A stretch of 7,415 bases of DNA from Firmicutes bacterium UBA1768 (GTDB lineage: Bacteria > Bacillota > Clostridia > Peptostreptococcales > Anaerovoracaceae): the NCBI GenBank assembly GCA_002315335.1, contig DCGW01000058.1, forward strand, positions 1 to 7,415, in the 5' to 3' direction. Below are positions 1 to 6,072 of the stretch, piece by piece; the first letter of the stretch is position 1, and the number at the start of each line of letters is the position of its first letter. A program made the translations under genes and the position numbers. The notes beneath the pieces were generated by a model. That model had not been told where the DNA came from. It did no database searches and worked only from the letters and a program-made list of their open reading frames with translations.

Positions 1-9
1 TGGCACTGG

Positions 10-375
10 TTATTTACCGTTTACATTAAAGTCCTCCTTCTTTTTATATATTTCCAAATATTTGTTGTGTTTATGAATCATAACTGGTATCGGAATTATC
101 ATTCCGACTGCCATAGGAATAATACAAGCTATACTATCCATCATAGTAAACCCGATAAAATATGAAATAAAGATTATACAACCGTAAATAATCCACATTC
201 TTCCGTGTTTTTTATTCCACTCTTCCCAGTCTGTCAGCTCGTCCTTTGTCGGCGGCTTTTCTCCAGAATAAAAACCTACGGGTTTCTTGCTCTTCAGATT
301 TGCTATGCCGATGCCAATCATAATCAAAGCAACCAGACCATAGATAAAGCATCCTATTATTTCTCCTCCGTACAT
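10..375 (-). CDS. Small three-helix membrane protein, function unknown
   Basis: I do not recognise a named function. The 121-residue product has three hydrophobic stretches, at about residues 6-26, 60-79 and 81-100. Between the first two lies a charged segment with GFYSGEKPPTKDELTD (34-49) and a Trp-rich WEEWNKKHG (50-58). The tail (101-121) is short and Lys-rich. This layout resembles short hypothetical membrane proteins that I recall as common in Clostridia, and is loosely like the tail of SdpI-type immunity proteins, but I would not assign it to that family. A TTG lies 8 codons upstream in frame, but the ATG at 375 is preferred because AGGAAGG sits 6 bases before it. The gene follows glutamate dehydrogenase on the same strand, with a strong terminator in between, so its expression probably depends on readthrough or a promoter near the end of the upstream gene. 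Confidence 0.75.
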   Translation of the reverse strand: MYGGEIIGCFIYGLVALIMIGIGIANLKSKKPVGFYSGEKPPTKDELTDWEEWNKKHGRMWIIYGCIIFISYFIGFTMMDSIACIIPMAVGMIIPIPVMIHKHNKYLEIYKKKEDFNVNGK

Positions 376-381
376 AGTTTT

Positions 382-388
382 CCTTCCT
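382..388 (-). promoter_or_regulatory. Ribosome binding site of the small membrane protein
   Basis: AGGAAGG lies 6 bases before the ATG at 375 and decides this start over the upstream TTG at 399. It directly follows the U-tract of the preceding terminator. Confidence 0.7.
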
Positions 389-423
389 AAAAAACACAAC
401 CGGGACCCATACAGAGCCCCGGT
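389..423 (-). terminator. Intrinsic terminator after glutamate dehydrogenase
   Basis: Read on the minus strand, ACCGGGGCTC and GGGTCCCGGT can pair as a 10-bp stem (two G-U pairs) around the 5-base loop TGTAT. The tract TTGTGTTTTTT follows. It begins 35 bases after the gdhA stop codon, as expected for its terminator. The run of T residues ends exactly where the ribosome site of the next gene starts. Confidence 0.85.
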
Positions 424-457
424 AAAATGCTATTTAAAGATTGAAATGGGTTGTCGA

Positions 458-1801
458 TTAAACAATGCCCTGTGCCATCATAGCGTTTGCAACCTTTAAG
501 AAACCAGCGATGTTTGCGCCAGCAACATAGTTCTTGCCCATGCCGTATTCAGCAGCAGCATCTTTACATGATTTGAAGATGTTAACCATGATTGTGTAGA
601 GCTTAGCGTCAACTTCTTCAAATGACCAGTAGTATCTCTGGCTGTTCTGAGCCATTTCGAGACATGATGTTGCAACGCCACCAGCGTTAGCAGCCTTAGC
701 AGGACCTACGATTACGCCGTTTTCCTGTAAGAACTTGAGAGCTTCATTTGTTGTAGGCATGTTAGCACCTTCGCAAACGAACTTTGTTCCGTTAGCAACG
801 ATCTTCTGAGCATCTTCGATGTGGATTTCGTTCTGTGTTGCGCATGGGATAACAACGTCAACCTTTGTGCCCCATGGCTTTTCGTTTGGATGGAATTCTG
901 CGCCAGCAAACTTTTCAGCATATGGTGCGCATACGTTCTTTCCGCTTGCTCTGAGTTCGAGCATGTAGTCGATCTTTTCGCCTGTGATTCCAGCTGGGTC
1001 ATAGATGTATCCGTCTGGACCAGAGATTGTAACAACCTTAGCACCGAGTTCTGTAGCCTTTGTTACTGTACCCCATGATACATTACCAAAACCTGAAACA
1101 GCAACTGTCTTGCCCTTGATTGTTTCGCCGTTGTCCTTAAGCATTTCTTCGCAGAAGTATACGATACCAAAGCCTGTAGCTTCTGTTCTTGCTAAAGAAC
1201 CACCCCAGCCTACTCCCTTACCTGTGAGTACGCCTTCATATCTGTTAACGAGCTTCTTATACTGTCCGAAGAGGTAACCGATTTCTCTTCCGCCAACACC
1301 CATGTCACCAGCAGGAACGTCTGTGTCAGCACCGATGTGTCTGAAGAGCTCATTCATGAAGCTCTGGCAGAATCTCATAACTTCAGCATCGCTCTTTCCA
1401 ACAGGGTTGAAGTCAGAACCACCCTTACCGCCGCCGATAGGAAGACCTGTAAGAGCATTCTTGAAGATCTGTTCAAATCCTAAGAACTTGATTACTGAAA
1501 GTGTAACTGTTTTGTCAAATCTGAGACCACCTTTGTAAGGTCCAAGGCATGAGTTGAACTGTACTCTGAAACCTCTGTTTACCTGTACTTCGCCGTTATC
1601 ATCAACCCAAGGTACTCTGAACATAACCTGTCTTTCAGGCTCGATTAATCTTTCTACGATTTTAGCTTCTACCCAGTCAGGTCTCTTTTCGAGTACTGGT
1701 TCGATAGTTGAAAGAACTTCTTCTACTGTCTGGAGAAATTCTTTCTGATCAGCATTTCTCTGCTTAGCGATTTCGATGTACTTCTGTGCAAGTGCGCCCA
1801 T
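458..1801 (-). CDS. gdhA: Glutamate dehydrogenase, hexameric family I (probably NAD-linked)
   Basis: Cytosolic enzyme for reversible oxidative deamination of glutamate to 2-oxoglutarate and ammonia. The 447-residue length equals the usual small hexameric GDH. Visible landmarks are the substrate-site GPYKGGLRF (87-95, Lys90), PIGGGKGG with the catalytic Lys126, PAGDMGVGGREIGY with the catalytic Asp166, and the Rossmann loop GFGNVSW (237-243). The second coenzyme region reads SGPDGYIYD (260-268). Phe238, Pro262 and Asp263 match residues tied to NAD preference in Clostridium symbiosum GDH, and the whole protein resembles that enzyme. I therefore infer NAD(H) use, although automatic annotation may call it NADP-specific. 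The start is the ATG at 1801: AAGGAG lies 9 bases upstream. Another in-frame ATG at 1810 abuts AAGGAG with no spacing, so it is unlikely. The gene has its own strong promoter and terminator and looks monocistronic, apart from possible readthrough into the next gene. Confidence 0.97.
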   Translation of the reverse strand: MGALAQKYIEIAKQRNADQKEFLQTVEEVLSTIEPVLEKRPDWVEAKIVERLIEPERQVMFRVPWVDDNGEVQVNRGFRVQFNSCLGPYKGGLRFDKTVTLSVIKFLGFEQIFKNALTGLPIGGGKGGSDFNPVGKSDAEVMRFCQSFMNELFRHIGADTDVPAGDMGVGGREIGYLFGQYKKLVNRYEGVLTGKGVGWGGSLARTEATGFGIVYFCEEMLKDNGETIKGKTVAVSGFGNVSWGTVTKATELGAKVVTISGPDGYIYDPAGITGEKIDYMLELRASGKNVCAPYAEKFAGAEFHPNEKPWGTKVDVVIPCATQNEIHIEDAQKIVANGTKFVCEGANMPTTNEALKFLQENGVIVGPAKAANAGGVATSCLEMAQNSQRYYWSFEEVDAKLYTIMVNIFKSCKDAAAEYGMGKNYVAGANIAGFLKVANAMMAQGIV

Positions 1802-1810
1802 TTCTATCAT

Positions 1811-1816
1811 CTCCTT
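1811..1816 (-). promoter_or_regulatory. Ribosome binding site of gdhA
   Basis: AAGGAG sits 9 bases before the ATG at 1801 and directly against the ATG at 1810. The spacing favours the downstream start, giving a 447-residue protein. Confidence 0.8.
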
Positions 1817-1836
1817 ATTATTATAAAAAAATTTTT

Positions 1837-1853
1837 AGGTTTTCTGAAAACCT
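1837..1853 (-). repeat. Perfect palindrome in the gdhA leader
   Basis: AGGTTTTC-A-GAAAACCT (minus strand) is an 8-base inverted repeat around one central base. It lies just downstream of the predicted transcription start (about 1858), so it could be a repressor operator or a 5' stem-loop in the mRNA. It is followed by five A and seven T residues before the ribosome site. That makes a weak attenuator possible, but the stem is AT-rich. The repeat is seen directly; its role is inferred. Confidence 0.55.
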
Positions 1854-1865
1854 TTACATAAATAT

Positions 1866-1894
1866 ATAATACTCTTCCTGCTTATCATTGTCAA
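1866..1894 (-). promoter_or_regulatory. Strong sigma-A type promoter of gdhA
   Basis: On the minus strand, TTGACA (1894-1889) and TATTAT (1871-1866) are separated by exactly 17 bases. This is a perfect -35 box and a near-consensus -10 box. The predicted start near 1858 leaves a leader of about 57 bases before the gdhA ATG. This fits high constitutive expression, possibly modulated at the leader palindrome. Confidence 0.85.
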
Positions 1895-1950
1895 GGTTAA
1901 TCGAGGTATGGCTGCATTTTTTCCTCAGCCAAAGGCCTGATATTTCCATT

Positions 1951-1971
1951 AAAAATCTTGCTTTGACAAGA
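1951..1971 (-). terminator. Weak candidate terminator after the flavoprotein operon
   Basis: On the minus strand TCTTG and CAAGA form a 5-bp stem around a 6-base loop, followed by TTTTT. It lies about 75 bases past the stop at 2046. The stem is short, so this is only the best candidate in 1895-2045. I see no gene or stronger signal in that interval. Confidence 0.3.
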
Positions 1972-2045
1972 GCATACCATATCTTCAATCATTGCCTAAA
2001 AAAGCCCTTACAAAATGTGGAATTTCAACGAGTCAGGATTGTTTT

Positions 2046-3620
2046 CTACTCTTGTTTTCTACCCGAAAAATCTGAGGCAGCCTGCTCCGCCACCCTTATT
2101 CCGTCAACCGCAGCACTCATGATACCTCCAGCATAGCCCGCTCCTTCGCCCGCAGGATAAACTCCTTCAAGCAGCCTTGTGCTCAGGCCTTCACCACGAA
2201 TTATTCTGACAGGGGAGGAAGACCTTGTTTCAACAGCCGTCAGCACCGCGTCGTCCATATCGAAGCCGTTTAGCTTTTTACCAAGTACAGGAAGTGCCTC
2301 CTTCATCGCAGCAACAGCAAACTCCGGCAGACACTGGGAAATATCAGTCCATTTTACACCTGGCTGGTATTCCGGAATCACCTCGCCCGGGCCCTCGCTC
2401 GGTTTTCCTGCGAGAAAATCTCCGACCTTCTGAGCCGGGGCATAGTAGTTTTCTCCACCTGCTGCAAAGGCGGATTTTTCCCACCTTCTCTGAAACTCAA
2501 CACCTGCAAGTGGGTGGTCTGAGCCAAAGTCCTCAGGCTCAACGCCGACGAGCAGTGCAGAATTAGCATTTTTACCGTCTCTTGCATGGCAGCTCATTCC
2601 ATTAGTAACTACAGCACCTTCTTCCGAGGCTGATGCAACCACATATCCGCCGGGACACATGCAGAAGGTGTAAACGCCCCTCCCGTTGCTGCATTTATAT
2701 GAAAGCTTGTAAGCCGCAGCACCCAGAATATCCGCAGCTTCTTCAGAGCCATATTGGCTTAGGTTGATAAGCTGTTGTGGGTGCTCTATTCGTGCTCCGA
2801 TAGAAAAAGGCTTTTGCTCCATATCAAAGCCGCTTTCGTACAGCATTTTAAAGGTGTCTCTTGCGCTGTGGCCGGGAGCAAGGATAACAAAGTCCGCCGG
2901 CAAGGTTTCAACCCTTCCCCCACTTTCTGTCTCAACGCCTGTAAGCTTTCCGTTTTGAGCTGCAATTCCGATTAACCGGGTTTCAAATTTTACAATTCCT
3001 CCCAGTTTTTCCACTTCTTTCCTGATATTTACAACAACCCGCCTCAACACGTCGGTTCCCACATGGGGATTTTGTTTATAGAGTATATCCTCCGGTGCGC
3101 CGTGGTTAACCAGCTCCTTGAGGACAGCCCTTGTATTTTTTGAGGCTTTTATTCCCGTAGTCAGCTTTCCATCAGAAAAGGTTCCCGCTCCGCCTTCGCC
3201 AAACTGCACATTGGAAAGGGGAGAAAGACGACCCTCCTTCCAGAAGGCTTCAACGTCCTTTACTCTTTCCTCCAGCCTGCGACCTCTTTCTATAACCACC
3301 GGCTTCATCCCGGCTCTTGCAAGATAGAGCGCTGCAAACATTCCGCAGGGGCCAAAGCCCACAACCACAGGTCTTGCAGCCTCTCCCATAAACGGAGGCT
3401 TAAGACCTTCGTCAGGTTCTTCAAAGGCTTCTCCTTGTAGTGTAAACTCCACAGAAAAAACTCTCTTGATTTCGTTCTTTCTTCTCGCGTCAACCGACTC
3501 CCTGACAATGCGCCACCTGTCAACCGAGCCTGGCTTCAATCTCAGCTTTTTTTCAATTTTTCGCGGAATTTCCTTTTCCGCTTCCTTAAGGCCCAGCCTT
3601 ATTTCATTGATTTTTCGCAT
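2046..3620 (-). CDS. COG2509-like FAD-dependent dehydrogenase
   Basis: Predicted soluble FAD/NAD(P) oxidoreductase of 524 residues, of the uncharacterised COG2509 type. The N-terminal region (about 1-80) is a small extra domain with SVDARRK (42-48), typical of this family. The dinucleotide-binding fold follows: VVVGFGPCG (85-93), with the ribose-binding acid in VIERG (Glu111). NVQFGEGGAGTFSDGKL (137-153) is the family signature. Later come CMCPGGYVV (320-328), ETRSSSPVRI (464-473) and the closing FAD motif GEGAGYAGG (491-499). No transmembrane segment or signal peptide is seen. It starts 7 bases after the stop of the HI0933-like gene. Its ribosome site (GGAGAAGGAA, 3631-3640) lies within the last codons of that gene, so the two are cotranscribed and probably translationally coupled. 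Neither substrate nor electron acceptor can be read from the sequence. Family assignment is firm; biological role is unknown. Confidence 0.9.
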   Translation of the reverse strand: MRKINEIRLGLKEAEKEIPRKIEKKLRLKPGSVDRWRIVRESVDARRKNEIKRVFSVEFTLQGEAFEEPDEGLKPPFMGEAARPVVVGFGPCGMFAALYLARAGMKPVVIERGRRLEERVKDVEAFWKEGRLSPLSNVQFGEGGAGTFSDGKLTTGIKASKNTRAVLKELVNHGAPEDILYKQNPHVGTDVLRRVVVNIRKEVEKLGGIVKFETRLIGIAAQNGKLTGVETESGGRVETLPADFVILAPGHSARDTFKMLYESGFDMEQKPFSIGARIEHPQQLINLSQYGSEEAADILGAAAYKLSYKCSNGRGVYTFCMCPGGYVVASASEEGAVVTNGMSCHARDGKNANSALLVGVEPEDFGSDHPLAGVEFQRRWEKSAFAAGGENYYAPAQKVGDFLAGKPSEGPGEVIPEYQPGVKWTDISQCLPEFAVAAMKEALPVLGKKLNGFDMDDAVLTAVETRSSSPVRIIRGEGLSTRLLEGVYPAGEGAGYAGGIMSAAVDGIRVAEQAASDFSGRKQE

Positions 3621-3627
3621 CGATTAT

Positions 3628-4884
3628 TTATTCCTTCTCCATCGTTGCGGCCTTTTGACCCGCAAGAATTCCGCTCGACCACGCCCACTGAAGGTTGTAG
3701 CCGCCGCAGCGTCCATCAACATCCAAAACTTCTCCCGCAAAGAAAAGTCCCTTCTGAAGCTTTGACTCCATGGTTTCAGGGTTTACTTCCTCAAGCTTTA
3801 TGCCGCCACTCGTAGTCTGCGCATCGTTCCATGACTTTGAGCCGGTTATTCCTACTCGCCACTGCTTCAGCATCCTGCAGATGCTTTTTAGCTGCTCCTG
3901 TGTTATTTCGGAAGCTCTGGCCTCAATCTTCTTTATTCCGCTTTCTTTTAGAATAACTGGTATCAGTTTTTTATTTATCAATCCGTTTAGGAAGTTTTCA
4001 CAGGACTTATGCTTCGATTTTTCGAGCCTGTCCTTCATCATGACAACAAAGTCATGTACGCTGAGCTCTGGGAAAAGGTCTATTACAACCGCACAGCTTC
4101 CTTCTTCCATTGCTCTGTTTGCTCTGCCGCTCAGGTCAAAAACACAAATTCCGGAAATTCCGGTTTCGGTAAACTGAATTTCTCCCTTTTCGCTTCCGAC
4201 CGGCACTATTTCTCCGTCTTTTCCTTTTACAAGCAGAGTCACTTCTCCCTTGGCTCTTACTCCCTTAAGACCGGTAAAATACTTTTCCGAGCAGGTGAGC
4301 TGTACAAGCGCGGGCTTCGGCTCTACAAGAGAATGACCCTGCGCCTCAGCCAGGACGAAGCCGTCTCCCTCGCAGCCATACTGACTTCCGGCACGACCTC
4401 CGCAGGCTATAATAACTCTGTCCGCATGTTTTCTCATGTTCTGGTGAGAAACTGTGAAAAATCCGCCGGTTGCCTCGCGACGCACAATCCCCTTAATCCA
4501 GTGACTGTTAATAACCTCAATATTAGGAAGCCTGTCGAGCTCAAACCTCAAAGCATCTACCACTGACGCCGCCTGCTCCGAAGCAGGATAGACTCGCCCC
4601 TCCGACTCAAATCTCGGATATATACCCAAGTCCTTAAAAAACGCCAACGTTTCCTCCGGGCTTACCGCCTTCAATACCTTGTCGACAAAGTCCTCGCTGC
4701 CTTCATTATATATTCTGCCCTCATAATTAGTATTTGAGTAATTACACTTTCCGTTGCCAGTCGCCAACAGCTTCCTGCCGACCCTGGCTTCCTTCTCAAA
4801 AATTGTGACATTTGCGCCCTCTCTTGCTGCTGCAATTGCTGCCGCCATCCCTGAAGCGCCTCCGCCGATAATAGTTATATCCAT
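3628..4884 (-). CDS. HI0933/YhiN-like FAD-dependent oxidoreductase
   Basis: Predicted cytosolic flavoprotein of 418 residues, the normal length for the HI0933-like (COG2081) family. The N-terminal FAD fold shows IIGGGASG (5-12) with the acidic ribose-binding Glu30. Next is the family signature GRKLLATGNGKCN (36-48). The C-terminus has FAGEVLDVDGRCGGYNLQWA (382-401), which closes the FAD site. The family is widespread but its reaction is not established. The start is the ATG at 4884, where AGAGG lies 6 bases upstream and the Rossmann strand begins at once. A TTG 11 codons further upstream would add a peptide with no ribosome site. It is the first gene of a two-gene operon with the COG2509-like flavoprotein, and a candidate -10 box lies at 4929-4934. 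Confidence 0.92.
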   Translation of the reverse strand: MDITIIGGGASGMAAAIAAAREGANVTIFEKEARVGRKLLATGNGKCNYSNTNYEGRIYNEGSEDFVDKVLKAVSPEETLAFFKDLGIYPRFESEGRVYPASEQAASVVDALRFELDRLPNIEVINSHWIKGIVRREATGGFFTVSHQNMRKHADRVIIACGGRAGSQYGCEGDGFVLAEAQGHSLVEPKPALVQLTCSEKYFTGLKGVRAKGEVTLLVKGKDGEIVPVGSEKGEIQFTETGISGICVFDLSGRANRAMEEGSCAVVIDLFPELSVHDFVVMMKDRLEKSKHKSCENFLNGLINKKLIPVILKESGIKKIEARASEITQEQLKSICRMLKQWRVGITGSKSWNDAQTTSGGIKLEEVNPETMESKLQKGLFFAGEVLDVDGRCGGYNLQWAWSSGILAGQKAATMEKE

Positions 4885-4890
4885 AAAATA

Positions 4891-4895
4891 CCTCT
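4891..4895 (-). promoter_or_regulatory. Ribosome binding site of the HI0933-like gene
   Basis: AGAGG lies 6 bases before the ATG at 4884 and supports this start over the upstream TTG at 4917. Confidence 0.55.
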
Positions 4896-4928
4896 GTACA
4901 TATATTTGTTTCTTCAATTAATAAGGTA

Positions 4929-4934
4929 ATTATA
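4929..4934 (-). promoter_or_regulatory. Candidate -10 box of the flavoprotein operon
   Basis: A perfect TATAAT on the minus strand would start transcription near 4922, about 38 bases before the ATG. No good -35 box is present 16-18 bases upstream (TAGCTT is the best there), so a helper protein or weak basal expression is possible. Confidence 0.45.
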
Positions 4935-4997
4935 TCCTTTAAAGCAGGTAAAAGCTACTAAAAAATTCGAGCCTTAACTTGCTTCAATTGTTTTATC

Positions 4998-5020
4998 ACA
5001 GGCGCGAGCGCCTGTTTCTT
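4998..5020 (+). terminator. Perfect GC-rich hairpin with a T-rich tail on the plus strand
   Basis: ACAGGCGC-GA-GCGCCTGT is a perfect 8-base inverted repeat, followed on the plus strand by TTTCTT and more T-rich sequence. It is shaped like an intrinsic terminator, yet no plus-strand gene precedes it. On the minus strand it is followed by GATAAAA, which is less terminator-like. It may end antisense or spurious transcription, or be a leader structure. The hairpin is certain; the terminator role is not. Confidence 0.5.
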
Positions 5021-5141
5021 TTATTGTTCTCTTGCAGAAAAAAGCGAAACCTGTTAAAATATTTGTTGTACTATTTGGGTTTTGCGGTATAAGCTCAGTG
5101 CATATCGCTTCCGTTGCACAAACAATGCTACTTGAAATATT

Positions 5142-5169
5142 TTGCTTGAAAATACATTTTTTATATAGA
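5142..5169 (+). promoter_or_regulatory. Candidate promoter of the pseudo-protease/mrp operon
   Basis: TTGCTT (5142-5147) and TATAGA (5164-5169) are 16 bases apart, which would start transcription close to the ribosome site. An alternative is TTGTAC (5066-5071) with TATAAG (5088-5093), also 16 apart, giving a leader of about 95 bases. The sequence alone does not decide between them. Confidence 0.35.
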
Positions 5170-5180
5170 AATAATCCGAA

Positions 5181-5186
5181 AAGGAG
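5181..5186 (+). promoter_or_regulatory. Ribosome binding site of the pseudo-protease gene
   Basis: AAGGAG lies 8 bases before the ATG at 5195. An in-frame GTG at 5186 overlaps this site and cannot be the start. Confidence 0.8.
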
Positions 5187-5194
5187 TGATATTA

Positions 5195-6028
5195 ATGTTT
5201 GAAGATGCAATAGAAAAGGTTTCTCAGTATACACGTTCCGTACACAGCGTGCTTAGAGTGTACGGAGAAAACAAAATTTTAACCTCTACAGCGACTCTGT
5301 TTTTCGTCAACGACGAGGGCTGCGCCATAACCACAAGAAGCTTTGCGGACCTCCTCATTGCCTCCGGGCAGATGGAAAAAACCTGGGGCAACTTCAAGTC
5401 AGACAGAGCATCTCTCACAAGAGATGAATACTACGAATCAAACCTTTTAACTCTTGAAGAGCAGTATAAATACAATGATAAGTCTATAGTTCAGGCAAGA
5501 AACATGTTTATAGACTGCATAGACAGAATGAGCGGCTATACCTGCCATAAACACCCGAAATATGACCTTGCCATCATCAGGTTCAACGACTACTCAGAGC
5601 TTAAATACACCAACCATGCTGTATTTTCAAAGTTCCCGGCAGGTATCAGACAGGGTAAGTTCCTCTGCAGATTGGGTTTCCCGTTCCCTGAGTTCACAAA
5701 CTACAGATTTAACGAAGAGGAAGACACAATTGAATGGGTTAACTCGGGCAAGCCGGGTTCTCCGAGATTCCCGCTCGAGGGCATGCTTACAAGATATCTC
5801 GGTGACGAAAATGGCAAGTTCGGAATAGAAATGAGTACTCCGGGCCTCAGAGGAATGAACGGAGCACCTCTCTTTGATGAGATGGGTCATGTATACGGAA
5901 TGCAGTTTGGCAGTCGTATTATGAACCACGAAGCTGAACCGGAAAAAATGCACCTTGGTCTCTGCATCAGCGCAGAAGTAATCAAGGACTTCCTGGATTC
6001 CCACGGAATTAAATACTACGAAGCGTAA
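5195..6028 (+). CDS. Trypsin-fold protein, probable catalytically dead serine protease homologue
   Basis: The 277-residue product has no signal peptide or membrane segment and looks cytosolic. It shows the skeleton of a trypsin-like peptidase. ATLFFVNDEGCAITTRSF (33-50) matches the strand leading to the catalytic His. KYDLAIIRF (122-130) matches the catalytic Asp strand (Asp124). STPGLRGMNGAPLFD (214-228) matches the region around the nucleophile. In active relatives the first motif ends in a form like TxKHVA and the third reads GxSGGP. Here the His position is Ser49 and the nucleophile position is Asn222, with Gly also changed to Ala224, so only Asp124 of the triad remains. The reading frame is intact and the surrounding motifs are well kept, which argues for a maintained non-proteolytic role such as peptide or protein binding, not decay. 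It is followed 44 bases later by a Mrp-type ATPase gene on the same strand, probably in one operon. Fold assignment is good, loss of activity likely, role unknown. Confidence 0.8.
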   Translation: MFEDAIEKVSQYTRSVHSVLRVYGENKILTSTATLFFVNDEGCAITTRSFADLLIASGQMEKTWGNFKSDRASLTRDEYYESNLLTLEEQYKYNDKSIVQARNMFIDCIDRMSGYTCHKHPKYDLAIIRFNDYSELKYTNHAVFSKFPAGIRQGKFLCRLGFPFPEFTNYRFNEEEDTIEWVNSGKPGSPRFPLEGMLTRYLGDENGKFGIEMSTPGLRGMNGAPLFDEMGHVYGMQFGSRIMNHEAEPEKMHLGLCISAEVIKDFLDSHGIKYYEA

Positions 6029-6060
6029 GCTTACTATAATTATGGCTAAAAGCCGAACAC

Positions 6061-6065
6061 GGAGG
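6061..6065 (+). promoter_or_regulatory. Ribosome binding site of mrp
   Basis: GGAGG lies 7 bases before the ATG at 6073 and fixes the start, so that the Cys-rich N-terminus is included in the protein. In the same gap, TATAAT at 6035-6040 has no matching -35 box and is a doubtful internal promoter. Confidence 0.8.
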
Positions 6066-6072
6066 TAAAAAG

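Larger units (their letters stand above)
4885..5194. other. Divergent intergenic region, 310 bases, no gene
   Basis: This AT-rich stretch separates the minus-strand flavoprotein operon from the plus-strand pseudo-protease gene. It holds promoter signals for both directions and one strong GC-rich hairpin (4998-5015). It also has an imperfect tandem repeat of the form CTTGAAATATTTT / CTTGAAAATACATTTT (5131-5160) near the plus-strand promoter candidate. I find no convincing small ORF with a ribosome site and recognise no riboswitch or tRNA. Confidence 0.6.

Noticed and set aside
1888..2136. Plus-strand ORF of 82 residues between gdhA and the flavoprotein gene
   Set aside because: It overlaps the gdhA promoter and the 3' end of the flavoprotein gene in antisense, with no motif.
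4009..4566. Long plus-strand ORF of 185 residues inside the HI0933-like gene
   Set aside because: It is antisense to a gene with clear family motifs over its whole length, its protein shows no recognisable domain, and no ribosome site is evident.
4974..5234. Minus-strand ORF of 86 residues in the divergent region
   Set aside because: It overlaps the start of the pseudo-protease gene, crosses the GC hairpin and lacks a ribosome site and recognisable domain.
6035..6040. TATAAT between the pseudo-protease and mrp as an internal promoter
   Set aside because: There is no acceptable -35 box 16-18 bases upstream and no extended -10 motif, so chance occurrence in AT-rich sequence is likely.
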